Source of the DNA: Marinimicrococcus flavescens
GTDB lineage: Bacteria; Pseudomonadota; Alphaproteobacteria; Geminicoccales; Geminicoccaceae
Length of the DNA stretch: 64,000 nt
Direction of reading: 5' to 3'
NCBI GenBank assembly: GCA_029211145.1
Contig: JARGEQ010000051.1
Coordinates: forward strand, 1 to 64,000
Numbering within the stretch: position 1 is the stretch's first letter; the number at the start of each line of letters is the position of its first letter. The notes below the pieces were generated by a model that worked only from the letters and a program-made list of their open reading frames with translations, ran no database searches and was not told the DNA's origin. Shown here piece by piece: positions 17,791 through 27,397 of the stretch. Made by a program: the position numbers and the translations under genes.

Positions 17791-18489
17791 TCAGGAGCCG
17801 GCCGTGGCGCGGCGCCGCTCGGGCGTGCGCTCGGCCTCCAGCTCGCGCAGCCGCCCCTCCACCTCCTCGAGCTGCACGCAGACCCGCTCCAGCGCCCGGC
17901 TCACCGGGTCGGTGGCAACACCCGGCCAGGTGCCGTAGGCCGGGAAGCAGGGCTTGCCCTCCCTGGTCTCGACCGGCTGCGGGCCGAGCGGCCGGGCCGG
18001 GATGCCGACCACGGTGACATCCGCCGGCACCTCCTTGAGGACCACCGCATTGGAGCCGACCCGCGCACCCTTGTGCACGGTGAAGGGGCCGAGCACAGCC
18101 GCCCCGGCGCCGATCACCACGCCGTCCTCGATGGTGGGATGGCGCTTGCCGGGATTGAGGCTGACGCCGCCCAGCGTCACGCCCTGGTAGAGCGTCACGT
18201 CGTCGCCCACCTCGGCGGTCTCGCCGATCACCACGCCCATGCCGTGATCGATGAAGAAACGGCGGCCGATCCGGGCACCGGGATGGATCTCGATGCCGGT
18301 CAGAAAGCGGCTGACATTGGAGAGGAAGCGCGCGGTCAGCGTCCAGCCCGCGCCCCACAGCCGGTGCGCCAGGCGATGGATGACCACCGCATGGACGCCC
18401 GGATAGCAGAGCAGCACCTCCAGGGTGGAGCGGGCCGCAGGGTCGCGCTCGGCGACGACCCGGATGTCTTCCTTGAGAGTCTTGAACAT
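17791..18489 (-). CDS. cysE: Serine O-acetyltransferase
   Basis: A 232-residue enzyme that acetylates serine with acetyl-CoA to give O-acetylserine, the substrate of cysteine synthase (a cysK gene is at 50790). The N-terminal helical part ([20 protein letters not shown]) is followed by left-handed beta-helix hexapeptides, with the catalytic [19 protein letters not shown] and [17 protein letters not shown]. The short N-terminus matches the compact alphaproteobacterial and Gram-positive form. Start at MFKTLKED; a promoter-like pair (18641 to 18614) lies about 125 bases upstream. First gene of the cysE-mnmA run. Confidence 0.95.
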   Translation of the reverse strand: MFKTLKEDIRVVAERDPAARSTLEVLLCYPGVHAVVIHRLAHRLWGAGWTLTARFLSNVSRFLTGIEIHPGARIGRRFFIDHGMGVVIGETAEVGDDVTLYQGVTLGGVSLNPGKRHPTIEDGVVIGAGAAVLGPFTVHKGARVGSNAVVLKEVPADVTVVGIPARPLGPQPVETREGKPCFPAYGTWPGVATDPVSRALERVCVQLEEVEGRLRELEAERTPERRRATAGS

Positions 18490-18613
18490 GCGCTGCCGCC
18501 TGGGATATGTAGCCTCGGTACTGCTGCCGGCCCTCGGCCGCAGCAATACCACAAGGTCGGGACGACGAGGCGTGCCCTCTGGTCCGCGCCGCAACGAGAC
18601 ACCACCTTGGCCA

Positions 18614-18641
18614 AATATATGAAGCGCCCCTTGCGGGTCAA
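18614..18641 (-). promoter_or_regulatory. Probable cysE promoter
   Basis: On the minus strand TTGACC (18641 to 18636), 16 bases, TATATT (18619 to 18614). Both hexamers match the sigma-70 consensus at five of six positions. It would drive the cysE-desulfurase-iscA-fdx-mnmA run with a leader of roughly 115 bases. Confidence 0.55.
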
Positions 18642-18745
18642 TCGAGGGGCGGGCCGATGCGCGCCTCCGACCGCTTCGTTGCTGGACAGCTGACACTTCG
18701 CGCCGCCGGGCTGCAGGCGGCGCCTTTCGATGTGGGGACACCGCG

Positions 18746-19408
18746 ATGCCCGAGGTCATTTTCAACGGTTCGGACGGACGCCTCGAAGGCCGCTACGTGC
18801 ACGGCCAGGGGCCCAACCCGCCGCTGGCGATGGTGCTGCACCCGCATCCGCAGCACGGCGCGACGATGAACCACCGCATCGTCTACGCGATGTTCCACAT
18901 GTTCGTGCGGCGCGGCTTTTCCGTGCTGCGCTTCAACTTCCGCGGGGTCGGCCGCTCGCAGGGCGTCTTCGACCACGGCCAGGGCGAGCTTCGCGACGCC
19001 GCCTCGGCGCTCGACTGGATGCAGACCCACAACCCCAACAGCAGCGGCTGCTGGGTCTCGGGCGTCGGCTTCGGCGCCTGGATCGCCATGCAGCTTTTGA
19101 TGCGCCGGCCCGAGATCCAGGGCTTCATGTGCGCCTCGCTGCCGGCCAACATGTACGATTTCAGCTTCCTCGCCCCCTGCCCCTCCTCCGGGCTGATCGT
19201 GCATGGCGAGCTCGACACCGTCACGCCGACCGAATCGGTGGTGAAGCTCGTCAACAAGCTCTCCCAGCAGCGCGGCATCGTCATCGACTACAACGCGATC
19301 GACGGGGCGGATCACCATTTCGCGGCGCAGCTCCAGGAGCTCGAGGAGATCTGCGAGGCCTATCTCGACAAGCGCCTGAAGCCTGCCGAGATGGCCATCC
19401 CGCGCTGA
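18746..19408 (+). CDS. Alpha/beta hydrolase family protein with altered nucleophile elbow
   Basis: A 220-residue protein of the small alpha/beta hydrolase group common in alphaproteobacteria. The oxyanion region ([15 protein letters not shown]), [18 protein letters not shown], the acid loop ([10 protein letters not shown]) and the histidine loop (GADHHFAAQ) are all present. The nucleophile elbow, normally G-x-S-x-G, reads G106-V-G108-F-G110, so the catalytic serine is a glycine. Unless another residue takes over, it is probably not a classic serine hydrolase and may bind rather than cleave. It precedes tyrS on the same strand and is divergent from cysE. Confidence 0.85.
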   Translation: MPEVIFNGSDGRLEGRYVHGQGPNPPLAMVLHPHPQHGATMNHRIVYAMFHMFVRRGFSVLRFNFRGVGRSQGVFDHGQGELRDAASALDWMQTHNPNSSGCWVSGVGFGAWIAMQLLMRRPEIQGFMCASLPANMYDFSFLAPCPSSGLIVHGELDTVTPTESVVKLVNKLSQQRGIVIDYNAIDGADHHFAAQLQELEEICEAYLDKRLKPAEMAIPR

Positions 19409-19445
19409 CGCGGCCCTGCCGCCACCCCCTCCCTCGGAAGTTGTC

Positions 19446-20711
19446 ATGAGCCGGTTCCGCTCCGACCTGCTGCGCGAGCTCAGCGCGCGCGGCTTCATCC
19501 ACCAGTGCACCGACCTCGAGGCTCTCGATGAGCTCGCCGCGCGCGAGCCGGTCACCGCCTATGTGGGCTTCGACCTCACCGCCGACAGCCTGCATGTCGG
19601 GCATCTGGTGAGCATCATGTTGCTGCGGCTCCTGCAGCGCACCGGGCACCGGCCGATCGCCCTAGTCGGCGGCGGCACCACCAAGGTCGGCGATCCGTCG
19701 TTCCGCGACGAGAGCCGCCCGCTGCTCACCGACGAGAAGATCGAGGAGAACAAGGCCGGCATCCGCCGCTCGCTCGGCCGCTTCCTGTCCTTTGGCGGGG
19801 AGAGTGGAGGCAGCGAGGGCGCGGCGCGGCTGGTCGACAATGCCGAATGGCTCGACCAGCTTGGCTACATCGCCTTCCTGCGCGACTTCGGCACACACTT
19901 TACCGTCAACCGCATGCTGAGCTTCGATTCGGTGCGCCTGCGGCTGGAGCGCGAGCAGCCCCTCACTTTGCTCGAGTTCAACTACATGGTGATGCAGGCC
20001 TACGACTTTCTCGAGCTCAGCCGCCGCCACGGCTGCCGCCTGCAGATGGGCGGCTCCGACCAGTGGGGCAACATCGTCAACGGCGTCGAGCTCGGCCGGC
20101 GGATCGACGGGATCCAGCTCTACGGGCTGACCACGCCGCTCTTGACCACCGCCTCGGGCCAGAAGATGGGCAAGACCGCGGCCGGTGCCGTGTGGATCAA
20201 CGAGGACCGGCTGCCGGCCTTCGACTACTGGCAGTTCTGGCGCAACACCGAGGACGGCGACGTGGGCCGCTTCCTGCGCCTGTTCACCGAGCTGCCGCTG
20301 GACGAGATCGAGCGGCTCGAGAAGCTCCAGGGCAACGAGATCAACGAGGCCAAGAAGCTCCTTGCCACCGAGACGACCCGCCTGTGCCACGGGGCCGAGG
20401 CAGCCGAAAGCGCTGCGGCCACCGCGCGCCGGCTGTTCGAGGAGGGCAGCGGTGCCGCAGAGGGCCTTCCGGTGATTGAGATCGAGGAAGCGCGGCTGCG
20501 CGCCGGCATCTCCGTCGTCGAGCTCTTCCACCTGGCCGGGCTTGCCGCCTCCAACGGCGAGGCGCGCCGTCTGATGCGCGGCGGCGGCGCCCGGGTCAAT
20601 GACGAGCCGGTGCAAGAGGAGACCATGACGGTCGATCTGGCAGCCCTCGTCGAGGGCAGCATCAAGCTGTCGGCCGGCCGCAAGCGCCATATCCTGATCC
20701 GCCCGGCCTGA
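19446..20711 (+). CDS. tyrS: Tyrosine--tRNA ligase
   Basis: A 421-residue class I synthetase that charges tRNA-Tyr. The HIGH-type motif is LHVGHL (about residues 49-54), the KMSKS-type motif GQKMGKT (about 238-244), and [13 protein letters not shown] is the tyrosine-binding loop. A C-terminal S4 RNA-binding domain is clear ([22 protein letters not shown]). Length and order are normal for the bacterial TyrRS group. It ends 16 bases from the convergent AsmA-like gene. Confidence 0.97.
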   Translation: MSRFRSDLLRELSARGFIHQCTDLEALDELAAREPVTAYVGFDLTADSLHVGHLVSIMLLRLLQRTGHRPIALVGGGTTKVGDPSFRDESRPLLTDEKIEENKAGIRRSLGRFLSFGGESGGSEGAARLVDNAEWLDQLGYIAFLRDFGTHFTVNRMLSFDSVRLRLEREQPLTLLEFNYMVMQAYDFLELSRRHGCRLQMGGSDQWGNIVNGVELGRRIDGIQLYGLTTPLLTTASGQKMGKTAAGAVWINEDRLPAFDYWQFWRNTEDGDVGRFLRLFTELPLDEIERLEKLQGNEINEAKKLLATETTRLCHGAEAAESAAATARRLFEEGSGAAEGLPVIEIEEARLRAGISVVELFHLAGLAASNGEARRLMRGGGARVNDEPVQEETMTVDLAALVEGSIKLSAGRKRHILIRPA

Positions 20712-20727
20712 CCGGCTCCACCGGGGC

Positions 20728-23700
20728 TCAGTTTGGATCGAAGAGGGAGCCGGCCTCCGGCGCCGGCTCCCCCGCTCCGGGCTCGGGAACGCCAAAGAGA
20801 TCGCGGATGAAGCCCGGGACGATGAGCGAGAGCGGGTTCACGAACACATCGGGACTGTCGAAGCTCCCCTTGACCGAATAGGTGGCGGCAAACGCCCCTA
20901 CCCCGTCCTCGCCGCGCAGCAGCCGGCCGATGATCGGCACCTTCCCGAGGATCCGGTTGAGCGTGTAGGCGGGCACCACGGTGCCCTCGATGTCGACCCG
21001 CTCCTCGCCGGCGTCGATCGTGCCGGCAAAGGTGAATCCCAGCTCGGAGCCGCTGGCCCTGCCGTCGGCGAGCTTCAGCCGGTCGCCCTCCAGCTCGTAG
21101 TCGACCCGTGCCCGGTCGAAATGAATTCCGTTGCCCTGCAGGGTGTTGAGGATTCCGGTGAGCGAGGCCAGCGAGAGAAGCTGGGCCAGGACCGGTGCCT
21201 GGCGCAGCGTGTAGTCGCGCACCGCCACCTTGCCGGCGATCCGCAGCCGCGGCTGCTCGGCGCGGATCTTGCCCTCGAGGTTGAAGCTGCCGCCCGGCGC
21301 GTAGGTGGCGTTGCGGTCGAGAAAACTCAGCAGGCCTCCCGCGTCGCGGGTGCTCACCTTGAGCTCCGGCCCGCCCGCCGCCGGCGTCAGCGTGGCCGAA
21401 ACTCTGTCCCCGCTGGTCAGCGTGGCGCTCATCGCTCCTTCGTGCCAGCCCTTGGCGGTGCGCGTGACGCGACCCTCCAGCGCGTGCATCACCCCTCCAT
21501 GGAAGCGCAGCTCGCGGGCGCTCAACGCCACGTCGAGGGGCGGCAGCTTCTCTTCTGCCCCCCCGCTCGACGATCTGCCGCCACGCTTCCTGGCGGCCTT
21601 GGAGCGCTTGAGTAGCGTGTCGAGATCCAGCCGGTCGGCGTCGAGGCTGATGTGATAGCCGCCGCCGTCCTGCGGCCGCACCGCCAGCGCGCCGGTGCTG
21701 CCGGCGAGCGCGAGGCGCCGCAGGTCGAGCTGGAGGAGCCGTCTGCGGTCGACATCAAGGCGCAACGCGCCCTGGGCCCCGGCGTCGGGCAGCGAGAGAT
21801 CGAGCTCCTCGACCAGAAGAAGCCCCTCGCTCGGGCCGGTGACCCGGGCGCGCAGGCGCCCGGCCCTGCCGTCGGGCTTGGCGAGGCCGAAGCGCGGCAG
21901 GTCGATCTCGAGCGGCGTCAGGTCGAGGTCGACCCGGGTCGTTCGCGGACCCCGCCGCGGCTCGCTCACCTCCAGCTGGACGCCCAGCGCGCCGGAAAAG
22001 CCGGTCGGCAGGGGCAAGCCCAGGCGCTCCAGATCATCGACCGCCGGCCGTGCCCGGAGCGTGCCCGCGCGGCGCAGCTTCGAGCTGTCCCGAAGGTGCA
22101 CGCGCCACTCGACGAGCTCCACCGGCACGCCGTTCATCCGCGCCGTGCCATGGATCCGGACCGCGTCGCGATCGGCGGCGAAGGCGGCCTCGCCCCGGGC
22201 GATATCGATCTCGTCCTCGATACCGCGCACCTCGAGCCCGCTCAGCTCGCCCGAGAAGCGCCAGACGAGCTCCTCCGGCGGCACGTCCTTCTCGAGCGGC
22301 CGCTCCAGCTCGAGCCGGTAGTGGCCGTGCCCCGCGACCCGCTCGGGCGGCACCGGCAGCCGCACGTCGATGCCCTCGGGCAGCTTCGTGCCGAGGCTCA
22401 TGAGCCCGCTGACCGGCCCGCTGCCGGCGACCGCGAGACTCATCCTCTCTTCCTCGCCGTGCAGGTCGGCCAGCGTGAGATCGAGCCGCTCGAGGACGAC
22501 CGGCCCGAGCCTGCCGCCCGTGCCGGTGACACTCACCTCCTCGCGCCGGAACGTGCCGGTGCCACGCCCTTCCTCGACCGCCGGCATCCCGGGGAGGAAG
22601 CTCACGATCGCGTCCTTGAAGCGGAAGTCACCCTCGGCGTCCGGCTTCTCGCCCGGCCGGTCGTGGACCGCCAGGCGGCCTTCCTCGATCATCCCGTCAT
22701 GCAGGTTCTCGTCGAGCCACTCGCGCGCCTTGGCGGCCACCTTCACGGGCCAGAAGGTCACGAGCTGGCGGGCCGGGAGGTCGCGCACCGTGGCCTCCAC
22801 CCGCACCTCAGGTCCCGCCTCGCCCAGAATCAGCTCGCCCTCGCCCTCGGCCACGGCGCCGTGCGCGCGTAGCGAGATCCGCTCCATGACCACCCGGCGG
22901 GCGGTGGCATCGGCCGTGCCGGAGACCTCTGCAGCCTCGATCTCCGGCGGCTCGGGCCAAAGCACCGGAAAGCCCACGCTCTGCGGCCCTGCGGAAAGCG
23001 TGAAGCGCCCCGGCGACAGCCTCCCCTCCTCGTCGAGGCCGGTCGTGAAGGAGCCGTCGAGCCGAAGATCGAGCTCGGCCAGCTCGGGACGGCCGGCGAT
23101 CGCCGCCAGCACTGCCGGACGCAGCCGGCGCGCGTCGAGCTTCAGCTCGAACCTCTCGGGCCCGAGCTGACGCACGGCCAGAGCGAGCCGCGCAGGCAGG
23201 CCTCCCTGCTCGAGGGACAGGTCGACGGCAAGCCGGCCCTCCTCGCGCGACAGCCGGGCGCCGCCGCGCCCTGCCAGGCGTGCGCCGCTCGCCCGGTCGA
23301 GAATGGTGAGGCTCGCCTCCTCCACCTGGAAGGAGCGGATCTCGACGGCGGCGCGCAGCTCCTCCGAGCCCCCGAACAGCACCGCCAGCAGCCGCGCCAG
23401 GCCGCGGCGCCTGCCGTCGCGGAGACCGTCTCCGGCCGCGATCTCGCGGCCGCCCAGCAGCAGCCCGAAATCGCCCTCCTCGCTGCGCACCAGCTCGAAG
23501 CCGGGCTCGATCAGGACCATGCGGTCGATCACCAGCCGGCGCTCGGTGAGCAGCGGCTCGATCACCACGTCGATCGCGGCATGCGAGGCGCTGAGCAGCG
23601 GCGGGCGGCCGGGCGCAGCGAGATCGAGATCGCGCACCTCGAGCTCGAGCGAGCGGCTCTCGCGCGACCAGCGCAGGGCCGGGCCGGTGAAGGCGATGCG

Positions 23701-23865
23701 CAGCCCGCCCGCGCGCTCGTTGAGAAAGTGAAGCAGAAGCGGCTCGGCAAAACCGATCGGTACCGGCCCCTGGCGCAGCGCCACGACGAGGATCAGGGCT
23801 GCCACCATGAGCATCGTCGCGAGCGAGGCCAGCAGGTAGCGCAGCCCGCGCGAGATCCCCCTCAC
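20728..23865 (-). CDS. Large AsmA-like/DUF3971 envelope protein (YhdP type)
   Basis: About 1045 residues: one N-terminal membrane helix (LLASLATMLMVAALILVVAL), then a long periplasmic beta-rich body with the DUF3971 middle and AsmA-like C-terminal region (LDRNATYAPGGSFNLEGKI, RDYTLRQAPVLAQLLSLAS, PIIGRLLRGEDGVGAFAATY). YhdP/TamB/AsmA-type proteins are thought to carry phospholipids to the outer membrane. I place the start at GTG 23865 (TTG 23868 is equal or better for spacing to GGAG). An ATG at 23976 would run into the divergent glnE start. This gene beside glnE and bcp is a conserved alphaproteobacterial arrangement. Confidence 0.85.
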   Translation of the reverse strand: MRGISRGLRYLLASLATMLMVAALILVVALRQGPVPIGFAEPLLLHFLNERAGGLRIAFTGPALRWSRESRSLELEVRDLDLAAPGRPPLLSASHAAIDVVIEPLLTERRLVIDRMVLIEPGFELVRSEEGDFGLLLGGREIAAGDGLRDGRRRGLARLLAVLFGGSEELRAAVEIRSFQVEEASLTILDRASGARLAGRGGARLSREEGRLAVDLSLEQGGLPARLALAVRQLGPERFELKLDARRLRPAVLAAIAGRPELAELDLRLDGSFTTGLDEEGRLSPGRFTLSAGPQSVGFPVLWPEPPEIEAAEVSGTADATARRVVMERISLRAHGAVAEGEGELILGEAGPEVRVEATVRDLPARQLVTFWPVKVAAKAREWLDENLHDGMIEEGRLAVHDRPGEKPDAEGDFRFKDAIVSFLPGMPAVEEGRGTGTFRREEVSVTGTGGRLGPVVLERLDLTLADLHGEEERMSLAVAGSGPVSGLMSLGTKLPEGIDVRLPVPPERVAGHGHYRLELERPLEKDVPPEELVWRFSGELSGLEVRGIEDEIDIARGEAAFAADRDAVRIHGTARMNGVPVELVEWRVHLRDSSKLRRAGTLRARPAVDDLERLGLPLPTGFSGALGVQLEVSEPRRGPRTTRVDLDLTPLEIDLPRFGLAKPDGRAGRLRARVTGPSEGLLLVEELDLSLPDAGAQGALRLDVDRRRLLQLDLRRLALAGSTGALAVRPQDGGGYHISLDADRLDLDTLLKRSKAARKRGGRSSSGGAEEKLPPLDVALSARELRFHGGVMHALEGRVTRTAKGWHEGAMSATLTSGDRVSATLTPAAGGPELKVSTRDAGGLLSFLDRNATYAPGGSFNLEGKIRAEQPRLRIAGKVAVRDYTLRQAPVLAQLLSLASLTGILNTLQGNGIHFDRARVDYELEGDRLKLADGRASGSELGFTFAGTIDAGEERVDIEGTVVPAYTLNRILGKVPIIGRLLRGEDGVGAFAATYSVKGSFDSPDVFVNPLSLIVPGFIRDLFGVPEPGAGEPAPEAGSLFDPN

Positions 23866-23939
23866 CAAGGCCGTGCTCCGGCCCGGCCCGCGCTTGACCG
23901 GCCCTGCCCCAAGCGACAGTCTGGCGCGGTCCGAGCCAG

Positions 23940-26897
23940 ATGGGGCAGCACGTGCCAAGCCTTCTTCAGCCGCCACGGGCCGCCGATGCGGCCACTGCCG
24001 AGCGCGGCCTGCGCCGTCTTTGCCAGGTTGCCCAGGCGCACGCCGACCGGGCCGTGGGTGACGCCTTCGCCGGCTGGCTGGAGGGCGATCTCGCCGCCGG
24101 CATCGCCGCCGGCAGCCCCTTTCTCACCGACTGCCTGGCGGCCGAACCGGACATCGCCACGCGTTTTCTCGAGCTCGGGCCCGAGGCGGTGTGGGACGAT
24201 CTCGTGGCGGAGACCCTGGCGGTCGACCGGGGCGACCGCACCCGGCTCATGGCGGGCCTGCGGCGGGTGCGCCGGCGGGTGGCTCTGCTCACCGCCCTGG
24301 CCGACCTCTCGGGCCAGTGGGAGCTCGAGCGGGTCACCCTGGCGCTGAGCGACTTCGCCGACCTGGCCGTGCAGCGGACGATGCAGCACCTGCTGCTGGA
24401 AGGCGCCAAGCGCGGCGAGATCGAGCTCGAGGGGGGCGACGATCCGTCGGCCGGCTGCGGAATCTTCATTCTCGGCATGGGCAAGCACGGGGCGCGCGAG
24501 CTCAACTATTCGAGCGATATCGACCTCATCGTGCTGTTCGACGCCGAGGCGGTCCGCTACCGCGGCGCCGAATCGGCGATGGCGTTTTGCGTGCGGCTGA
24601 CCCGCTCGCTGGTCCATCTGCTCGAGAACCGCAGCCGCGACGGCTACGTGTTCCGCACCGACCTGCGCCTGCGCCCGCACCCGCCGGGCCACCCGCTGGC
24701 CCTCTCCACCGACGCCGCCGAGCTCTATTACGAGCGGCACGGGCAGAACTGGGAGCGCGCCGCCTTCATCAAGGCGCGCGTGGTGGCCGGCGACCAGAGG
24801 GCCGGCGACGGCTTCCTGCGGGTGTTGCAGCCCTATGTATGGCGCAAGCATCTCGACTACGCCGCCATCCGCGACATCCACTCGATCAAGCGGCAGATCA
24901 ACGCCTACCGCGGCTTTGGCAATATCCGCGCGCTGGGTCACGACCTCAAGGTAGGCCGGGGCGGCATCCGCGAGATCGAGTTCTTCGCCCAGACCCAGCA
25001 GCTCATCCTGGGTGGCAGGGTACCCGAACTGCGCCACGGCGCTACCCAGCCGGCGCTCCAGGCACTGGTGGCGAACCGCTGGCTCGACGAGGAGACGGCC
25101 TCGGAGCTGACCGCGTCCTACCGGCTGCTGCGCACGCTTGAGCACCGGCTGCAGATGGTGGCCGACCAGCAGACGCAGGCGCTGCCGGCCCGCGAGGGCG
25201 AGTTCGCGCGCTTTGCCGCCTTCGCCGGCTTTCCCGACGGCGAGGCCCTGGCAGAGACCGTGCTGGAGACGCTGCGCACGGTCGAGCGCCATTATGCGGC
25301 GCTCTTCGAGGCCGAGCCCGACCTGGGCGGCGGCGGCAGCCTCGTCTTCACCGGCACCGGCGACGACCCGGCGACCCTCGAGACCCTGAAGGCCATGGGC
25401 TTCAAGGACGCAGCCGGTGTCGCCGGACGGATCCGCGCCTGGCATCACGGGCATATAAGGGCCACCCGCAGCACAAGGGCGCGCGAGATCCTCACCGAGC
25501 TCACGCCCAGCCTCTTCGAGGCGCTGCGCCGCCAGCACGATGTCGACACCGCCTTCAAGCTGTTCGACGAGTTCGTCTCGCGCCTGCCCGCCGGCGTGCA
25601 GCTCTTCTCCCTGATCCGCGCCAATCCCGGCCTCCTTCGCCTGGTCTGCGACCTGATGGGTGCGGCCCCCCGGCTGGCCCGCCACCTGGCCGCCAATGTC
25701 GATCTGTTCGAGGCGATCCTCGAGCCGGACTTCTTTGAAAACCTCCCTGACGCGGCGACGCTCCGCCAGGAGTACGAATCGCGCCTGAAGGATGCCCGCG
25801 ACCTCCAGGACGTGCTCGACATCGCCCGGCGCTGGGCGCACGGCCGGCAGTTCCAGGCGGGCCTGCAGATCCTCCTGGGCCTGTCCGACCCGGAGCAGGC
25901 CGCCGCCACCCTCACCGACATCGCCGAGATCGTGCTGCAGAGCCTGCTGCCGCGCGCCGAGGCGTGGCTGACCGAGCAGCACGGCAGCGTGCCCGGAGGC
26001 AGCTTCGTGGTGCTGGGCCTGGGCAAGCTCGGCTCGCGCGAGCTCACCGTGGGCTCCGACCTCGACCTGGTGTTCGTCTACGACGCCGATCCCGAAGCGC
26101 TCTCCGACGGGGCCAAGCCACTCTCGGCCCACACCTGGTACGCGCGGCTCGGCCAGCGCCTCGTGAGCGCGCTCACCGCCCGCACCGCGGAAGGCCAGCT
26201 CTTCGAGATCGATACGCGGCTGCGGCCCTCGGGCAATGTCGGGCCGGTGGCCTGCAGCGTCGCCAACTTCGCGCGCTACCAGGAGCAGACCGCCGAGACC
26301 TGGGAGCAGCAGGCGCTTACCCGGGCGCGGGTGGTGGCGGGCGATGCGGAGCTCGCAGCCAAGGTCGGGGAGGTGATCGAGACCACGCTGCGCCGCCCGC
26401 GCGACCTCGTGGCGCTCCGTGCCGCCGTCCGGGCGATGCGCGAGCGCATCTTCAAGGGGCACGGCAGTGCCGACCCGTGGAGCCTGAAACATGCCCGCGG
26501 CGGGCTCGTGGACATGGAGTTCACCGCCCAGTTCCTGCAGCTGGCGTTCCTCCACGAGCGGCCGGAGCTGCGCGCCACCGGTACCGCCGAGGTGCTGGCT
26601 GCTGCCGGCGAGGCCGGGCTGATGGCCCCCTCGCGGGCCCGTGACCTGGTGGCCGCCCTGCGGCTGCATCATGCGCTACAGGCCGTCCTGCGGCTCTCGC
26701 TGCGCGACCGTTTCGTGCCGGCCGAGGCACCTGAGGGCTTGCGCGAGGCGCTGTCGCGCGCCGCCCTGCGGGCCAACCCCGACGGGCTGCCGCTCGAGGA
26801 TTTCCAGGCCCTGGAGGCCCGGCTCGTCGAAAGCCAGGATCTGGCACGCCGGATCCTCGATGATTTCTGTCCGCCCGCCGCCACGGGCGGTCCTTGA
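23940..26897 (+). CDS. glnE: Bifunctional glutamine-synthetase adenylyltransferase/deadenylase
   Basis: A 985-residue enzyme that adenylylates and deadenylylates glutamine synthetase in response to PII and glutamine. Two nucleotidyltransferase domains are visible: the first around residues 178-202 (GMGKHGARELNYSSDIDLI), the second around 693-716 (LGLGKLGSRELTVGSDLDL). Both keep the two-aspartate signature. Each is followed by its helical domain, with EIEFFAQTQQL and VDMEFTAQFLQL. Full length. Its stop overlaps the start of bcp (TGATG), so the two are likely co-translated. Divergent from the AsmA-like gene across about 75 bases. Confidence 0.96.
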   Translation: MGQHVPSLLQPPRAADAATAERGLRRLCQVAQAHADRAVGDAFAGWLEGDLAAGIAAGSPFLTDCLAAEPDIATRFLELGPEAVWDDLVAETLAVDRGDRTRLMAGLRRVRRRVALLTALADLSGQWELERVTLALSDFADLAVQRTMQHLLLEGAKRGEIELEGGDDPSAGCGIFILGMGKHGARELNYSSDIDLIVLFDAEAVRYRGAESAMAFCVRLTRSLVHLLENRSRDGYVFRTDLRLRPHPPGHPLALSTDAAELYYERHGQNWERAAFIKARVVAGDQRAGDGFLRVLQPYVWRKHLDYAAIRDIHSIKRQINAYRGFGNIRALGHDLKVGRGGIREIEFFAQTQQLILGGRVPELRHGATQPALQALVANRWLDEETASELTASYRLLRTLEHRLQMVADQQTQALPAREGEFARFAAFAGFPDGEALAETVLETLRTVERHYAALFEAEPDLGGGGSLVFTGTGDDPATLETLKAMGFKDAAGVAGRIRAWHHGHIRATRSTRAREILTELTPSLFEALRRQHDVDTAFKLFDEFVSRLPAGVQLFSLIRANPGLLRLVCDLMGAAPRLARHLAANVDLFEAILEPDFFENLPDAATLRQEYESRLKDARDLQDVLDIARRWAHGRQFQAGLQILLGLSDPEQAAATLTDIAEIVLQSLLPRAEAWLTEQHGSVPGGSFVVLGLGKLGSRELTVGSDLDLVFVYDADPEALSDGAKPLSAHTWYARLGQRLVSALTARTAEGQLFEIDTRLRPSGNVGPVACSVANFARYQEQTAETWEQQALTRARVVAGDAELAAKVGEVIETTLRRPRDLVALRAAVRAMRERIFKGHGSADPWSLKHARGGLVDMEFTAQFLQLAFLHERPELRATGTAEVLAAAGEAGLMAPSRARDLVAALRLHHALQAVLRLSLRDRFVPAEAPEGLREALSRAALRANPDGLPLEDFQALEARLVESQDLARRILDDFCPPAATGGP

Positions 26898-27394
26898 TGG
26901 AGATGACGATGACCAAGGCACCCGGCGAAGGCGATCTCGCCCCCGAGTTCGACCTGCCCACCGACGGCGGCGGCCGCCTGAGCTCGGCCGGGCTCAAGGG
27001 CCGGCCCTACGTGCTGTTCTTCTATCCCAAGGACGACACCTCGGGCTGCACCAAGGAGGCGATCGGCTTCACCGAAAGCCACGAGGAGTTCCGCAAGCTC
27101 GGCGTCGAGGTGATCGGCGCGTCCAAGGACGGCGTGAAGAGCCACGACAGGTTCAAGGAGAAGCACGGGCTATCCGTTCCCCTCCTCTCCGACGAGGAAG
27201 GCAGCTTCGTCGAGGCCTGGGGCTCGTGGGTCGAGAAGAGCATGTACGGCCGCAAATACATGGGCATCGACCGCTCGACCTTCCTCGTCGACGCGGACGG
27301 GCGGATCGTGCGCTCGTGGCGCAAGGTCAAGGTGCCGGGCCATGTGGCCGAGGTGCTGGAGGCGGCCCGCCAGCTGGCCGCCCGCGCGGCCTGA
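26897..27394 (+). CDS. bcp: Thioredoxin-dependent peroxiredoxin (BCP/PrxQ type)
   Basis: About 165 residues with the AhpC-TSA fold. The peroxidatic cysteine is C51 in FFYPKDDTSGCTKEAIGF. In many BCP proteins the resolving cysteine sits five residues later; here that position is isoleucine and there is no other cysteine, so it should work as a 1-Cys peroxiredoxin. It reduces hydrogen and organic peroxides in the cytoplasm. The ATG at 26897 overlaps the glnE stop; the in-frame ATG at 26909 has a better placed GGAG and may be the real start. The O-methyltransferase gene follows after 3 bases. Confidence 0.93.
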   Translation: MEMTMTKAPGEGDLAPEFDLPTDGGGRLSSAGLKGRPYVLFFYPKDDTSGCTKEAIGFTESHEEFRKLGVEVIGASKDGVKSHDRFKEKHGLSVPLLSDEEGSFVEAWGSWVEKSMYGRKYMGIDRSTFLVDADGRIVRSWRKVKVPGHVAEVLEAARQLAARAA

Positions 27395-27397
27395 GCC

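Noticed and set aside
23866..23976. ATG at 23976 as start of the large AsmA-like gene
   Set aside because: It would overlap the first codons of the divergent glnE; the residues added are Arg/Gly/Ser-rich and the membrane helix follows closely after GTG 23865.
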